A DNA stretch of 64,000 bases, taken from assembly GCA_947589545.1 (NCBI GenBank), contig CANQBA010000006.1:28360-92359 (forward strand), read 5' to 3'. The notes beneath the pieces were generated by a model. The model was not told the origin of the DNA and did no database searches. It was given only the letters and a program-made list of their open reading frames with translations. Positions 18,213-26,993 of the stretch are shown here, one piece after another. The position numbers and the translations under genes are program-made. This DNA comes from an uncultured Oscillospiraceae bacterium. Its GTDB lineage: Bacteria > Bacillota > Clostridia > Oscillospirales > Oscillospiraceae. The first letter of the stretch is position 1; every line of letters starts with the position of its first letter.

Positions 18213-20243
18213 TTATTTCAGCCCGTAGGGAACGGGTTTTCCGTAGAGATTGGCCCGGGAGCCGGTGACCGTCAGGCGCAGCTTGTTCTGCCCGGCGGTG
18301 AGCAGGCCCGTCAGATCGAAGCGGTGGGGGGCCCAGAAGGAGACGCCGGCGGGGACGCCGTTGACCGTCAGCTCCGCCATCTCCTCCGCCTCCAGGGTGA
18401 GGACGCCCTCCCCCGGCCCTGTTTCCGCCTCGTAGATCTTCACCGCCGCGGCGGGATCCTGGGAGACCAGCCGGAAGTCCGGCGCGGGGAGCGCCTTCGG
18501 GGCGGGGAGCGCCGGCAGGGCGTCATATTCCGCCTCCGTACAGGCGAAAAGCAGGAGGCTTCCCCGGCGCGGGAGGGTGAGGCGCCCCTCAAACCGGGCC
18601 GCTTTGCCGCTCCAAAGGTCGTATTGACCGGCCCGGCCCCCAAAGGGGAGGGCGGCGGGGGTGTGGATGTCCGTCTCCCCGGCGTTGACCAGGAAGACAC
18701 ATTCCGTGCCGTCTTTTGCAAAGCGTATGGCCCGCAGTCCCGGCTGGGGGGTCTCCGGGCGGATATCCCGCTCCTGGGCCAGCACGTCCCGGGAAAGATT
18801 GGGGAAGCGGTTCTCTGGGTCGATGACGGCGGAGAAGCGCCGCTCGCCGCATAAAAGCCCGCCCGCCTCCTCCCGGCAGTCGTCCCAGAAGCTTTGGGGC
18901 AGGTACATAAAGCCGATCTGGTTTTCAAAGAGGGGCGCCACGGCCTCCGGCATCAGCTCCCGGTTGCGGCAGAGCACCGCCACGGGGGCGTGCAGGTCGG
19001 TGTCAGTCATGAGGCAGGAGACGCGCTTTACATAGTCTGTCCACCGGCGGTAGTGGGGCCACCAGATGGAGTTAGGGCCCACATCTGGGGGCCGCTCGTC
19101 CTTGCGGCGGCCCAGGATGGAGTAGTAGAAGGCGTGGAGTATGTACAGATTGACGCCCCGGACGGCCAGATAGTCGATGAACCACTTGATGTCCCCGGCG
19201 GTCATGCTCCAGGGGTTGTCCTCCCCGCCGCAGACGCCCAGGCACTCGTTGGAGTTGCGCCGGCGGCCCAAAAGCCGCGCCGCGTCGGCGGAGCATTTGC
19301 CCTGGGCGGAGTCCCGGCCCGTAAGATCCCCCTTCTCCGGGGCCACCTGGCGGTAGACCAGATCCTGGCCGGGGATGTGGAAGTGGCGCTCCCGCTCGAT
19401 GTCGTCTGAGGCATCCGGGTGGCCCATGAGGGCGATCCCGTGATCCCGGCACCAGGCGGACAGGGCGGCGTAGTAGACCTGGTTCTCCCGCTCCATGATC
19501 ATCCGCTCATAGAGCCGGGTGTCGTCGTTCTCCTCCCCGTCAAAGAGGGCGAAGAGGCTTTGAAGACTGCCGCCGGCGTCGGTAAAGAGCCGCTCGAAGC
19601 CCCGCGTCCAGGGCTTCATGCCGGTGACGCAGCGGCCCGTGATGCTGGGCTCGTCGGTGAAAAAGCCCATGACGGTGGAACCGAAATAGTCCTTAAAGCG
19701 GCGGTAGTACGCCTCGTGGGTAAGCTCGATAAAGCGGGTCACCGCGTCGGGGTTTAAAAGATCCGCGCTCAGGGGGGCGTGGGGCTCGAAGTCGTCCTCG
19801 CCGTAGTGGACGCCGCGGATGGTGCCGCGGGTAAAGCGGGCCACCAAAAACGCGCCGTTTTTTTCCGACAGGATCTCGTCCCCGGCCTCCGGGGCGTCCG
19901 TCACCGTGATCCCCCGGCTTGCGTACTCCGGGTGGCCCGCCGCCACCTGGCCGCAGGCGGAGCCGGAGGGGTACATGCCCTCGTCATAGAACACCACCCG
20001 CATCCCCAGCTCCCGGCAGGTCTCCAGGGCGGTGCGGATATAGGCGAAAAATTCGCCGGACAGATAGCCGATCCGCCGGGGCAGACCCATCCGCGGGTGG
20101 AGCACCACCCCGTCCACGCCGTGGGCGTGGAAGTCCGCCAGCTGGCGGCGGATCTCCTTGTGGGTCAGGTTTCCGTTTAAAAACCAGAAGGGGATGGGGG
20201 TAAATTCAGGGCCGGGATCCTTCAGCATGTCCAAAAGCCGCAT
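18213..20243 (-). CDS. Glycosyl hydrolase, GH106-like (alpha-L-rhamnosidase superfamily)
   Basis: A 676-residue protein with a TIM-barrel part opening with PFWFLNGNL, HAHGVDGVVLHPRMGLP and VFYDEGMYPSGSACGQV. It continues with FFTDEPS (Glu in a barrel-strand position), NSNECLGVCGGEDNPW and YILHAFYYS, and ends in a jelly-roll ligand-binding-like domain. These features match large uncharacterised proteins related to GH106 alpha-L-rhamnosidases. Removal of non-reducing rhamnose fits the locus but is inferred. No signal peptide. The start is the ATG at 20243 behind GAGGTG. It is first in an operon of four genes (to 12823) and has its own promoter. Confidence 0.7.
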   Translation of the reverse strand: MRLLDMLKDPGPEFTPIPFWFLNGNLTHKEIRRQLADFHAHGVDGVVLHPRMGLPRRIGYLSGEFFAYIRTALETCRELGMRVVFYDEGMYPSGSACGQVAAGHPEYASRGITVTDAPEAGDEILSEKNGAFLVARFTRGTIRGVHYGEDDFEPHAPLSADLLNPDAVTRFIELTHEAYYRRFKDYFGSTVMGFFTDEPSITGRCVTGMKPWTRGFERLFTDAGGSLQSLFALFDGEENDDTRLYERMIMERENQVYYAALSAWCRDHGIALMGHPDASDDIERERHFHIPGQDLVYRQVAPEKGDLTGRDSAQGKCSADAARLLGRRRNSNECLGVCGGEDNPWSMTAGDIKWFIDYLAVRGVNLYILHAFYYSILGRRKDERPPDVGPNSIWWPHYRRWTDYVKRVSCLMTDTDLHAPVAVLCRNRELMPEAVAPLFENQIGFMYLPQSFWDDCREEAGGLLCGERRFSAVIDPENRFPNLSRDVLAQERDIRPETPQPGLRAIRFAKDGTECVFLVNAGETDIHTPAALPFGGRAGQYDLWSGKAARFEGRLTLPRRGSLLLFACTEAEYDALPALPAPKALPAPDFRLVSQDPAAAVKIYEAETGPGEGVLTLEAEEMAELTVNGVPAGVSFWAPHRFDLTGLLTAGQNKLRLTVTGSRANLYGKPVPYGLK

Positions 20244-20287
20244 ATCGATCACCTCAAGACAGCGTCCTTGCGCCGTATAGTATAACT

Positions 20288-20315
20288 ATAAACCCGTTTT
20301 CGGATTTGTCAATCC
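20288..20315 (-). promoter_or_regulatory. Promoter of the GH106-like/PL11/deacetylase/CE12 operon
   Basis: On the minus strand TTGACA is followed after 16 bases by TATAGT and then TATACT. The start would fall about 30-40 bases before the GH106-like ATG. The -35 overlaps the end of the preceding membrane protein gene. Confidence 0.55.
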
Positions 20316-20896
20316 TTATGGGGCGGGAGGGGGCCGGAGAGGATCTGCTTTCCGCCCCGGCCCGGGTCGTCGTGCCGGTGCTTCCAGCGGCGGGCGGTGC
20401 GGAAGAAGCAGACGGTATAGCCCACGCAGGATACGGCCCAGTAGATGAGCACCAACAGGGCGAAGAAGCCCATGAGGGGGATGAACTCCAGCGCCACGTT
20501 GCAGGCGAAGACGGCGATGTAGGCCGCCACGGTCAGGAGCTTCCAGCGGTCCAGCTGCTCCCAGCGCAGAGAGCATTTCTCCGTGTCCTCATACTCCCCC
20601 ACCCCCCGGGCCAGGAGGATCAGGAGCCAGACGGTGCCGGCGGTCTCCAGAGCGCTGACAACCAGCCCCAGCAGGCCCGTGGGGGCGAAGTAGTGGGCCA
20701 GGGCGGCGTAGACGGCCATGACGGCGGAGAGCCACAGCACATGGGAGAAGGCGTAGGAGTTGGCCCGGAGCTTCCAGGCGCTGTAGGCCACTAAGGCGTA
20801 GCCCACAAAATCCGGCAGCAGCTCCACGGTGGGGCCCAGGAAGTTGATGGTGAAGGAGAAAAAGATGAAAATAAGACCGACGGCGATGGGGTACAC
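20309..20896 (-). CDS. Hypothetical membrane protein
   Basis: A 195-residue protein with about five membrane helices (roughly residues 3-20, 28-45, 52-70, 74-97, 120-165) and a basic, His/Arg-rich C-terminal tail after residue 170. The GTG at 20896 follows GGGAGGGA by eight bases. I do not recognise the family. It lies between the solute-binding protein (behind a terminator) and the GH106-like operon on the same strand, so a role in the locus is only positional. Confidence 0.6.
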   Translation of the reverse strand: MYPIAVGLIFIFFSFTINFLGPTVELLPDFVGYALVAYSAWKLRANSYAFSHVLWLSAVMAVYAALAHYFAPTGLLGLVVSALETAGTVWLLILLARGVGEYEDTEKCSLRWEQLDRWKLLTVAAYIAVFACNVALEFIPLMGFFALLVLIYWAVSCVGYTVCFFRTARRWKHRHDDPGRGGKQILSGPLPPHKD

Positions 20897-20985
20897 GGCC
20901 GTCCCTCCCTTCGATGTTCATATTCACGCATTTGTGACGGACAGCAGGACGGGCCTGCCGCCTCTCACAAGTCCGGGAAAAGGGC

Positions 20986-21013
20986 GTGCGCCGCGCCTTT
21001 CGGCGCGGCGCAC
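20986..21013 (-). terminator. Terminator after the ABC transporter operon
   Basis: A perfect 12-bp GC hairpin (20986-20997 with 21002-21013, four-base loop) is followed on the minus strand by GCCCTTTTCC. It lies directly after the solute-binding protein gene. Confidence 0.75.
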
Positions 21014-21054
21014 AAGGAGGTTAATTCGTATGGTGTCTACAACAGGTCAGGCGA

Positions 21055-22716
21055 TCAGCCCTGGTTGGCGTGATAGAGATCGTTGATCTCCTGCTTGATA
21101 GCCGCGCCGCCCCTGGACTCCCACTCAGCCACAGCGGCCTGGAACTGCTCCCAGGTGTCAACACCGGCGCAGTAACGGACCTTGGCGTCGTTGAGGGCCT
21201 GAGAAATGTTGGTGTTCTCGCTGACGAACGTGGGGGACTGGAGCTCGTAGGCGGCGGCCACGTCGACGATAGCGGCCTCCTGAGCGACCTTCTGAGCCTC
21301 GGTGTAGGCAAGGCCGGGGGCGTCGTCCTTGGCCTGGACAGCGTCGTCCAGGACGTAGGGCAGGAACGCCTGAGCCTGGTTGATGCCCTGGCTGGGCAGG
21401 TTGGCAACGTCGTCAATATCGGAGACGGCATAGCCGTTCTCGTCGATGTGATAGGTCACGCCCTCAATACCGAAGTCGGCCAGAGCGCGCATCTCCTTGT
21501 CGTTCATCTTGTCCAGGAACGCAAGGCAGGCCTTGACATCGTCCTCGGTCTTGGCGCCGGCCTTGGTGATGAGGAAGCCGCCGTTATACACGTTGGTGCA
21601 GGCAGTGCGGCCGTTGATGGCGCCCACCATCACGGACCAGGCGTTGTTGGGATGCTCGGGATCGGGAGACGGAGTATCGGTGACGGAGGGGATGTTGGCC
21701 TCGCCGATGTAGTAACGCCACTGACGGCGTCCGCCGCCGTCCATGGTGTCCACGAACGCGCCGGTCTGGCCCTTCTGCGTGGCCTCGCCCCAGCCGTCGG
21801 TACCGACGGAGGGCCAGTCGGGACGGATGATGCCTTCCTCGGTGAGCTTACGGAGCCAGTCGCAGGCCTCCTTGAACTCGGCCGTCTCATGGACGGGGAC
21901 AAGGTTGCCGTCCTGCTCGACCCAGCCTACGCCGCAGCCGAACCAGGTGAAGATGACGTCCATCCAGCCCAGATACGAGCCGTTGACCTCAAGGCCGTAG
22001 GTGTCCTTCTGGCCGTTGCCGTCGGGATCGTTCTCACGGAAGGCCTTGAGCATGTTGTAAACGTCGTCCACGGTCTTGGGGGGCTCGGTGAAGCCGAGCT
22101 TGTCAGCCCAGTCGCCGCGGTAGCTAAGGCCGTAACGGCCCAGAGGACGCATCTTGGGGATGGCGATGAGGCCGCCGTTGACGGTGAAGATGTCGCGGAT
22201 ACCGTCGGACATGGTGGCAAGGTTGGGATAGTCGCCGGAATCAAGATAGGGGCTGATATCCCAGAAAGCGCCGTTCTGCGCCGCCTGGATGATGGTGGTG
22301 GAGATGGTGCCGGTGAAGGCCAGGATCATGGGCATGTTGGCCGGGTCAAGCAGGGTCATGTTCATGATGTCGCCATAGCCCTCGGAGTTGACGAAGTTCC
22401 ACTTGGGGGAGACCTTGATGTAGTCCTCGATGGCCTTCTGGACAGCGCCGTCGGTGTCGCGGGACTCGGTCATCTCGCCGCCGTAGAAGCCGGGGAGCAT
22501 GATGGAGACGACAGGCATACCGTCCTTGGTCTCGGTATAGTTGGCCTTCTGGCCGTCGTCGCCCTTGCTGGTATCGTCGTTCTTGCTGGTGTCGTTGTTG
22601 CCCTTGCTGGTGTCGTTGCCGCCCTTGCTGGTGTCGTCACCGGTGCCGCCGCAGGCGACGAGGGCGAAGACCATCACGAGAGCAAGCAGGAGCGCGATGA
22701 TTTTTTTCATTTTCAT
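21055..22716 (-). CDS. Extracellular solute-binding lipoprotein of a CUT1 sugar ABC transporter
   Basis: A 553-residue binding protein of the large LipO/YtcQ type, which captures oligosaccharides and delivers them to the two permeases encoded just upstream. It has a lipoprotein signal peptide with lipobox LVAC and lipidated Cys22. A low-complexity linker (about 24-58) follows, made of repeats of the unit DTSKG/N, and then the two-lobe binding fold (for example SPKWNFVNSEGYGD, PKMRPLGRYGLSYRGDWADKLG shown only in part). RBS AGGAGG lies seven bases before the ATG. Gene order permease-permease-binding protein is unusual only in that no ATPase is present; such transporters normally borrow a shared MsmX-type ATPase. 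Confidence 0.92.
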   Translation of the reverse strand: MKMKKIIALLLALVMVFALVACGGTGDDTSKGGNDTSKGNNDTSKNDDTSKGDDGQKANYTETKDGMPVVSIMLPGFYGGEMTESRDTDGAVQKAIEDYIKVSPKWNFVNSEGYGDIMNMTLLDPANMPMILAFTGTISTTIIQAAQNGAFWDISPYLDSGDYPNLATMSDGIRDIFTVNGGLIAIPKMRPLGRYGLSYRGDWADKLGFTEPPKTVDDVYNMLKAFRENDPDGNGQKDTYGLEVNGSYLGWMDVIFTWFGCGVGWVEQDGNLVPVHETAEFKEACDWLRKLTEEGIIRPDWPSVGTDGWGEATQKGQTGAFVDTMDGGGRRQWRYYIGEANIPSVTDTPSPDPEHPNNAWSVMVGAINGRTACTNVYNGGFLITKAGAKTEDDVKACLAFLDKMNDKEMRALADFGIEGVTYHIDENGYAVSDIDDVANLPSQGINQAQAFLPYVLDDAVQAKDDAPGLAYTEAQKVAQEAAIVDVAAAYELQSPTFVSENTNISQALNDAKVRYCAGVDTWEQFQAAVAEWESRGGAAIKQEINDLYHANQG

Positions 22717-22780
22717 AAAATATCCTCCTATTGATATTTTTATGTATTACAAGCGGCCGGAGCCGCCGGTAAACGGGGGA

Positions 22781-23689
22781 TCAGCCCTTCACGGAGCCGA
22801 CCATGACGCCGGCGGTGAAGTACTTCTGGATGAAGGGGTAGACCACCAGAATGGGGACGGTGGCCACCACGGTGGTGGCGTTGCGCACCGCCTTCGTGGG
22901 GGGCTGGCCCCAGGCGCCCCAGTCGATGGCCTGATCGGGCAGGTTGGAGGACTGCATGATGACGCGGCGAAGCACGATCTGCACGACCTCCTTGTTGGGA
23001 TCCTGGATGTACATCATGGCGCCGAAGTAGCCGTTCCAGTGGCCCACCGCGTAGAACAGGGACACGGCGGCCAGCACGGGGCCGGACAGGGGGAGCATGA
23101 TCTTCACGAAGGTGTAAAGGTCGTTGGCGCCGTCAATGATGGCGGCCTCCTCCAGCTCGTCGGGGATGCCGGCGAAGTAGTTCTTGATGATGATCATGTT
23201 GAACGCGCTCATGGCGCCGGGGAGCCACAGGGCCCAGAAGGTATTTCTGAGCTTCAGCAGCTGGGCGATCAACAGGTAGCTGGGCACCATGCCGCCGCCG
23301 AAGAGCATAATGACGATGACCATGTTCATGAAGAAGTTGCGGCCCTTCAGGTATTTACGGGAGAGGGGGTAGGCCATGGTGCAGGAGACGAACATGTTGA
23401 TAGCGGTACCCACGACGGTGACGATCACGGAGTTTTTAAGGCCCTTGAACACCGAGCCGTCCTTCATGATGTAGGTGTAAGCGTTGGTGGAGAAGGTCTT
23501 GGGGATGATGAAGAAGGAGCGCTCCAGGATCTCCTTTTCGGTGGCGAAGGAGGATGCCAGCACATAGAGGAACGGGAGCACGCAGATGAGGGCCGCAAGG
23601 CCGGTGATGATGTAGAGGATGACCTGAACCACATTATCGCCGGGGGAGCGGTGATTGAAGCCGTTGACGACTTTGTCTTTTTTAGCCAT
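22781..23689 (-). CDS. Carbohydrate ABC transporter permease (YtcP/LplC type)
   Basis: A 302-residue inner-membrane permease with six predicted helices. The EAA-loop region ELEEAAIIDGAND contacts the ATPase. The C-terminus ending in FTAGVMVGSVKG is typical of the LplC/YtcP group that pairs with LplB. RBS GGAGGCGGAG precedes the ATG. The gene lies 15 bases after the partner permease. Together with the lipoprotein it imports an oligosaccharide, presumably unsaturated rhamnogalacturonan. Confidence 0.92.
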   Translation of the reverse strand: MAKKDKVVNGFNHRSPGDNVVQVILYIITGLAALICVLPFLYVLASSFATEKEILERSFFIIPKTFSTNAYTYIMKDGSVFKGLKNSVIVTVVGTAINMFVSCTMAYPLSRKYLKGRNFFMNMVIVIMLFGGGMVPSYLLIAQLLKLRNTFWALWLPGAMSAFNMIIIKNYFAGIPDELEEAAIIDGANDLYTFVKIMLPLSGPVLAAVSLFYAVGHWNGYFGAMMYIQDPNKEVVQIVLRRVIMQSSNLPDQAIDWGAWGQPPTKAVRNATTVVATVPILVVYPFIQKYFTAGVMVGSVKG

Positions 23690-23704
23690 ATTCTCCGCCT
23701 CCCA

Positions 23705-24697
23705 TCAATAAAGTCCGGACTCGCCAAGGAGCTTGGCGCACTTGTTGGCGCCCAGAACCATGACCAGGCTGACCACGGATTTGAAAAGGCCGGCGGTGGT
23801 GGCCATGGAGTACTGGCCGTTGGAGACGCCCTTCAAGTAGACGTAGGTGTCGAAGACCTCGGCCACCTTGGCGTTCATGGAGTTGCGCAGCAGGAAGATC
23901 TGCTCGTAGCCGGTGTTCAGCAGGGCGCCCACCTTCATGATGAGCATGATGACCACGGTGCCCTTGATGCCGGGCAGGGTCACGTGCCACATCAGGTTCC
24001 AGCGGCCCGCGCCGTCGATCTTGGCGGCCTCGTAGAGCTGAGGATCCACGGAGGCCAGGGCCGACAGATAGATGATGGTGCCGTAGCCGGTCTCCTTCCA
24101 CAGGTTCTGGCCCAGGATCAGGGGGACGAAGTATTTGGGCGAGCCCATGATGTTGGGGGCATTGCCCGTGCCCACGACGCTCTCGATCATCTTGGTGATG
24201 AAGCCGTCCTGGGAGTTGAAGAGCTGGACGGTGAGGGCGTACACGATGACCAGGGACACGAAGTGGGGTATGTAGACGAAGGTCTGGCTGACGCGCTTGA
24301 ACCACATGCAACGAAGCTCATTGAGGATCAGCGCGAAGATGATCGGGGCAGGGAACGCGACCAGGAGGTTTGCGAAGGAGATGGCCAGGGTGTTGCGCAG
24401 GAGCATCAGGAAGTCCGTGCCCATAAAGAGGCTGCGGAAGTTCTTGAAGCCCACCTTTTCGCTGGCGAGAATGGCGTTGATAAGTCCGCCGCCGCCGGAG
24501 TAGGGGTTGAAGTTTTCAAAGGCCATCACAAGTCCGCCCATGGGCAGATAGCAGAAAATCAGCATCCACACAACGCCGGGGAGCAGCATGATATACAGCC
24601 AGTAGTGCTGTCTAAGCGCCTTGCCCCAGGTGTTGCCGGTCTTTTTCTTCTTCACCGCAACGGGCTTTTCAAGGGTGGCAGCTGCCGAATTGCTCAT
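23705..24697 (-). CDS. Carbohydrate ABC transporter permease (LplB type)
   Basis: A 330-residue permease with six membrane helices, starting with a short cytoplasmic Lys-rich tail. It contains the group motifs YWLYIMLLPG, GGLVMAFENFNPYSG and the EAA loop LYEAAKIDGAGRW. The start is placed at ATG 24697 because GGGAGG stands six bases upstream; the longer in-frame extension to 24826 is GC-rich leader sequence with no RBS. It is the first gene of the transporter operon. Confidence 0.92.
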   Translation of the reverse strand: MSNSAAATLEKPVAVKKKKTGNTWGKALRQHYWLYIMLLPGVVWMLIFCYLPMGGLVMAFENFNPYSGGGGLINAILASEKVGFKNFRSLFMGTDFLMLLRNTLAISFANLLVAFPAPIIFALILNELRCMWFKRVSQTFVYIPHFVSLVIVYALTVQLFNSQDGFITKMIESVVGTGNAPNIMGSPKYFVPLILGQNLWKETGYGTIIYLSALASVDPQLYEAAKIDGAGRWNLMWHVTLPGIKGTVVIMLIMKVGALLNTGYEQIFLLRNSMNAKVAEVFDTYVYLKGVSNGQYSMATTAGLFKSVVSLVMVLGANKCAKLLGESGLY

Positions 24698-25152
24698 TGT
24701 ATTCCTCCCTTTACTCTTTTTTCCGAACGGCCTCCCGCCCGGACGCGAAAACGCGCCGGCCCGAACGCCCCTCTCCGATCCCTGCGCCGTCAAGGGACGA
24801 TCAAGCGGAGCCCGCTCCGCTTGCACAAGGGGACGGCCGTCCCCTTGTTATGGTATCTTATATTTTAGCGCTATACTGCCCTTTCTTCTCTCCATTTTTG
24901 GGGTTATATTGTGCAATTTCGCTTTTTTATTCTGGTAAATTCAAGATGTTTTTTGTTAAAATCGCCTCTCGAAGCCCCCCCGAAACCCGGTTTTTTGTGA
25001 CATTTCCGCTAATAGATTTGTGCAAGATGTATATAAAATGTTAAGAAATTTGTGCGGAATGACAAATTAAAGTCGTTTTTGCAAAACCCTATGGCAAAGG
25101 GCGGCGGAGGGTGGTAAAATAGGGGCAGCAGGATAGGAGAGGGGGAAAATCT
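24698..25152. promoter_or_regulatory. Divergent intergenic region between transporter and AraC regulator, with two perfect palindromes
   Basis: This 455-base region carries a 20-base inverted repeat at 24803-24822 (arms AAGCGGAGC/GCTCCGCTT) and a perfect 24-base palindrome at 24825-24848 (half site ACAAGGGGACGG). Both lie in the presumed 5' UTR of the transporter mRNA. The stretch 24850-25080 is strongly A/T-rich. For the AraC gene, a TAAAAT -10 preceded by TGG lies near 25114-25119. The minus-strand promoter is probably in the A/T-rich part near 24850-24880, but no clear -35 is seen. Confidence 0.5.
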
Positions 25153-26079
25153 ATGCCGAGGCCGCCCAGGGAGGTCATGGAGTGCCGGGACTATGTACTG
25201 CCGCCGGAATTCCCCGTGACGGTACTGACGGGGGAGGAGTGGCGCATTTCGGACAAGCGCAGTCCGGTGCTCCATTTCCACACCCACATGGAGATCGGCA
25301 TCTGCCACACGGACCGGGGCGTACTGGGCTTCCGGGACGGGGACATCCCCTTTGAGGCCGGGGACGTGACGGTCATCGCCGCCGGCACCCCCCACACCAC
25401 CTGCTCCGCGCCGGGGACGGCGTCCAAGTGGAGCTACATCATGGTGGATCCCATCCAGCTCATCGACCCCACCACCTCCTCCATCGAGCTGCCCGTAGCG
25501 GAGATGTACACGAAGGTGCTGTACAATTTCAGGGCCATCGTCTCCCGGGAGCAGGATCCGCTTCTGGGGATGCTGGCCAACGAGGCCGTCCGGGAGATCG
25601 TGGAGCAGCGGCCCTATTACCGGCGGTGCGTCCGGGCGCTGCTGGATATCATTTTAAATAAGCTGTGCCGGCAGGCGGAGAATTGGGAGCCGGAGAAGGG
25701 GGAGAAGCCCTTTCACATCTCCCCCGCCCTGCGGTTCGTGGACAGGCACTACATGGAGGATCTGCGGATGGACGACCTGGCGGCGGCCTGCAAGATGAGC
25801 ACCAGCTATTTCCGGCGGGTCTTCACGGAGACCATGGGCCTGGGGCCGCTGGAATATCTCAACCGGGCCAGGATCACGCGGGCGTGCGGGCTTTTGCAGA
25901 CGACGGATTCCTCGGTGCTGGAGATCTGCGAGGCGGTGGGGTTCCGATCCCTGTCCAGCTTCAACCGGCACTTCTCCGCCATCATGGGCCAGCCGCCCAC
26001 GGTCTGGCGCAGTAAGATCCACGCGGATATGCCGGTGAGCCTGCGGCGGTATACCGGCTGGGTCACGCCGCCCAGGTGA
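25153..26079 (+). CDS. AraC-family transcriptional regulator with N-terminal cupin
   Basis: A 308-residue regulator. The N-terminal half is a cupin-like sensing domain (HFHTHMEIGICHTDRGVLGF, quoted here as its 20-residue core), expected to bind a sugar. The C-terminal 100 residues hold two helix-turn-helix units: MDDLAAACKMSTSYFRRVF and VLEICEAVGFRSLSSFNRHF. Divergence from the transporter operon suggests that it controls this operon and perhaps the whole pectin locus. The ATG at 25153 follows GGAGAGGGGG. A terminator follows at 26087. Confidence 0.9.
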   Translation: MPRPPREVMECRDYVLPPEFPVTVLTGEEWRISDKRSPVLHFHTHMEIGICHTDRGVLGFRDGDIPFEAGDVTVIAAGTPHTTCSAPGTASKWSYIMVDPIQLIDPTTSSIELPVAEMYTKVLYNFRAIVSREQDPLLGMLANEAVREIVEQRPYYRRCVRALLDIILNKLCRQAENWEPEKGEKPFHISPALRFVDRHYMEDLRMDDLAAACKMSTSYFRRVFTETMGLGPLEYLNRARITRACGLLQTTDSSVLEICEAVGFRSLSSFNRHFSAIMGQPPTVWRSKIHADMPVSLRRYTGWVTPPR

Positions 26080-26086
26080 CACTGTC

Positions 26087-26110
26087 GAAAAAGCCCTGAC
26101 GGGCTTTTTC
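26087..26110 (+). terminator. Terminator after AraC regulator
   Basis: A perfect 10-bp hairpin GAAAAAGCCC/GGGCTTTTTC with a TGAC loop, ending in T5. It separates the regulator from the YesL operon. Confidence 0.8.
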
Positions 26111-26162
26111 CGGCAAGGGGAACGTGCGGGGCCGCCGTATAGAGAAAAGAGGAGACTTTGAT

Positions 26163-26993
26163 ATGAGCTTTTTCAACAATTTCGCCGGGATGGGCCCCGA
26201 GGGGGGGCAGGCGCCGGAGCCCAGGACGGCTCTGGGGCGGTTCTGGCAGATCTATACCCACCACACCCTGGGCCTTTTGGGGGCGGGGATCCTGGCCGCC
26301 GTGACGGCGCTGGTGTATATCGCGGCGGTGTTTCTGGGCGTCACCAGCCACGGCCTTATCTTCGTGCTGGTGGGCGGGCCCCTGGGCGGGATGCTGGCCA
26401 TGCCCCAGATCATCGGCGTGGCGGACACGGTGCTGCGGGCCATCCGGGGGGAGGCGGGCTTCTGGTGGATGAAATACCGGGCGGCCTGGAAAAAGAACCT
26501 GAAGCAGTCCCTGGTCTTCGGCTTTCTGGTGGGGCTTCTCTGCTCCTTCCAGTATTTCATTCTGCTCCACGCCAGGAACGTGGGGTTCCTCATCTTCGTG
26601 CTGATGCTGGCGGGGATGTTCATCTCCGTGGCGGTGGCCACCTGGAGCGTGCCTCAGATCGCGCTGATGGATCTGCCCCTGGGGCGGATCCTGGTCAACT
26701 CCCTGACCCTGTCCGCCCAGCACCCCGTCAAGACCCTGGCGGCGGTGGCGGTGACGGTGCTCTACTGGTTTTTCCTGGTGGTGACATACCCCATCTCTTT
26801 GCTGGGGTATGTGCTTTTCAACTTCTGGCTGCCCATGCTGGTGAGTCTTATGACCCTGTGGCGGCCCATCGACGAGGTCTTCTCCATCACGGAGAAGCTG
26901 GAGGAGATGGAGGAGCAGAAGCGGGCGGCGGAGAAGGCCGCCCGGGAGGCGGAGGACGCGGAGGAGACGCCCGCGGAGGGAAAGGAGCGGTAA
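26163..26993 (+). CDS. YesL-family (DUF624) membrane protein
   Basis: A 276-residue membrane protein with about five or six helices between residues 35 and 230 and a charged, Glu/Ala-rich C-terminal tail (EEMEEQKRAAEKAAREAEDA). It matches the DUF624/YesL proteins that accompany rhamnogalacturonan and other CUT1 sugar loci; their function is not established, though a helper role for the transporter is often assumed. The start is ATG 26163, preceded by GAGGAG. Its stop abuts the next ATG directly, giving tight coupling with the following gene. Confidence 0.75.
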   Translation: MSFFNNFAGMGPEGGQAPEPRTALGRFWQIYTHHTLGLLGAGILAAVTALVYIAAVFLGVTSHGLIFVLVGGPLGGMLAMPQIIGVADTVLRAIRGEAGFWWMKYRAAWKKNLKQSLVFGFLVGLLCSFQYFILLHARNVGFLIFVLMLAGMFISVAVATWSVPQIALMDLPLGRILVNSLTLSAQHPVKTLAAVAVTVLYWFFLVVTYPISLLGYVLFNFWLPMLVSLMTLWRPIDEVFSITEKLEEMEEQKRAAEKAAREAEDAEETPAEGKER

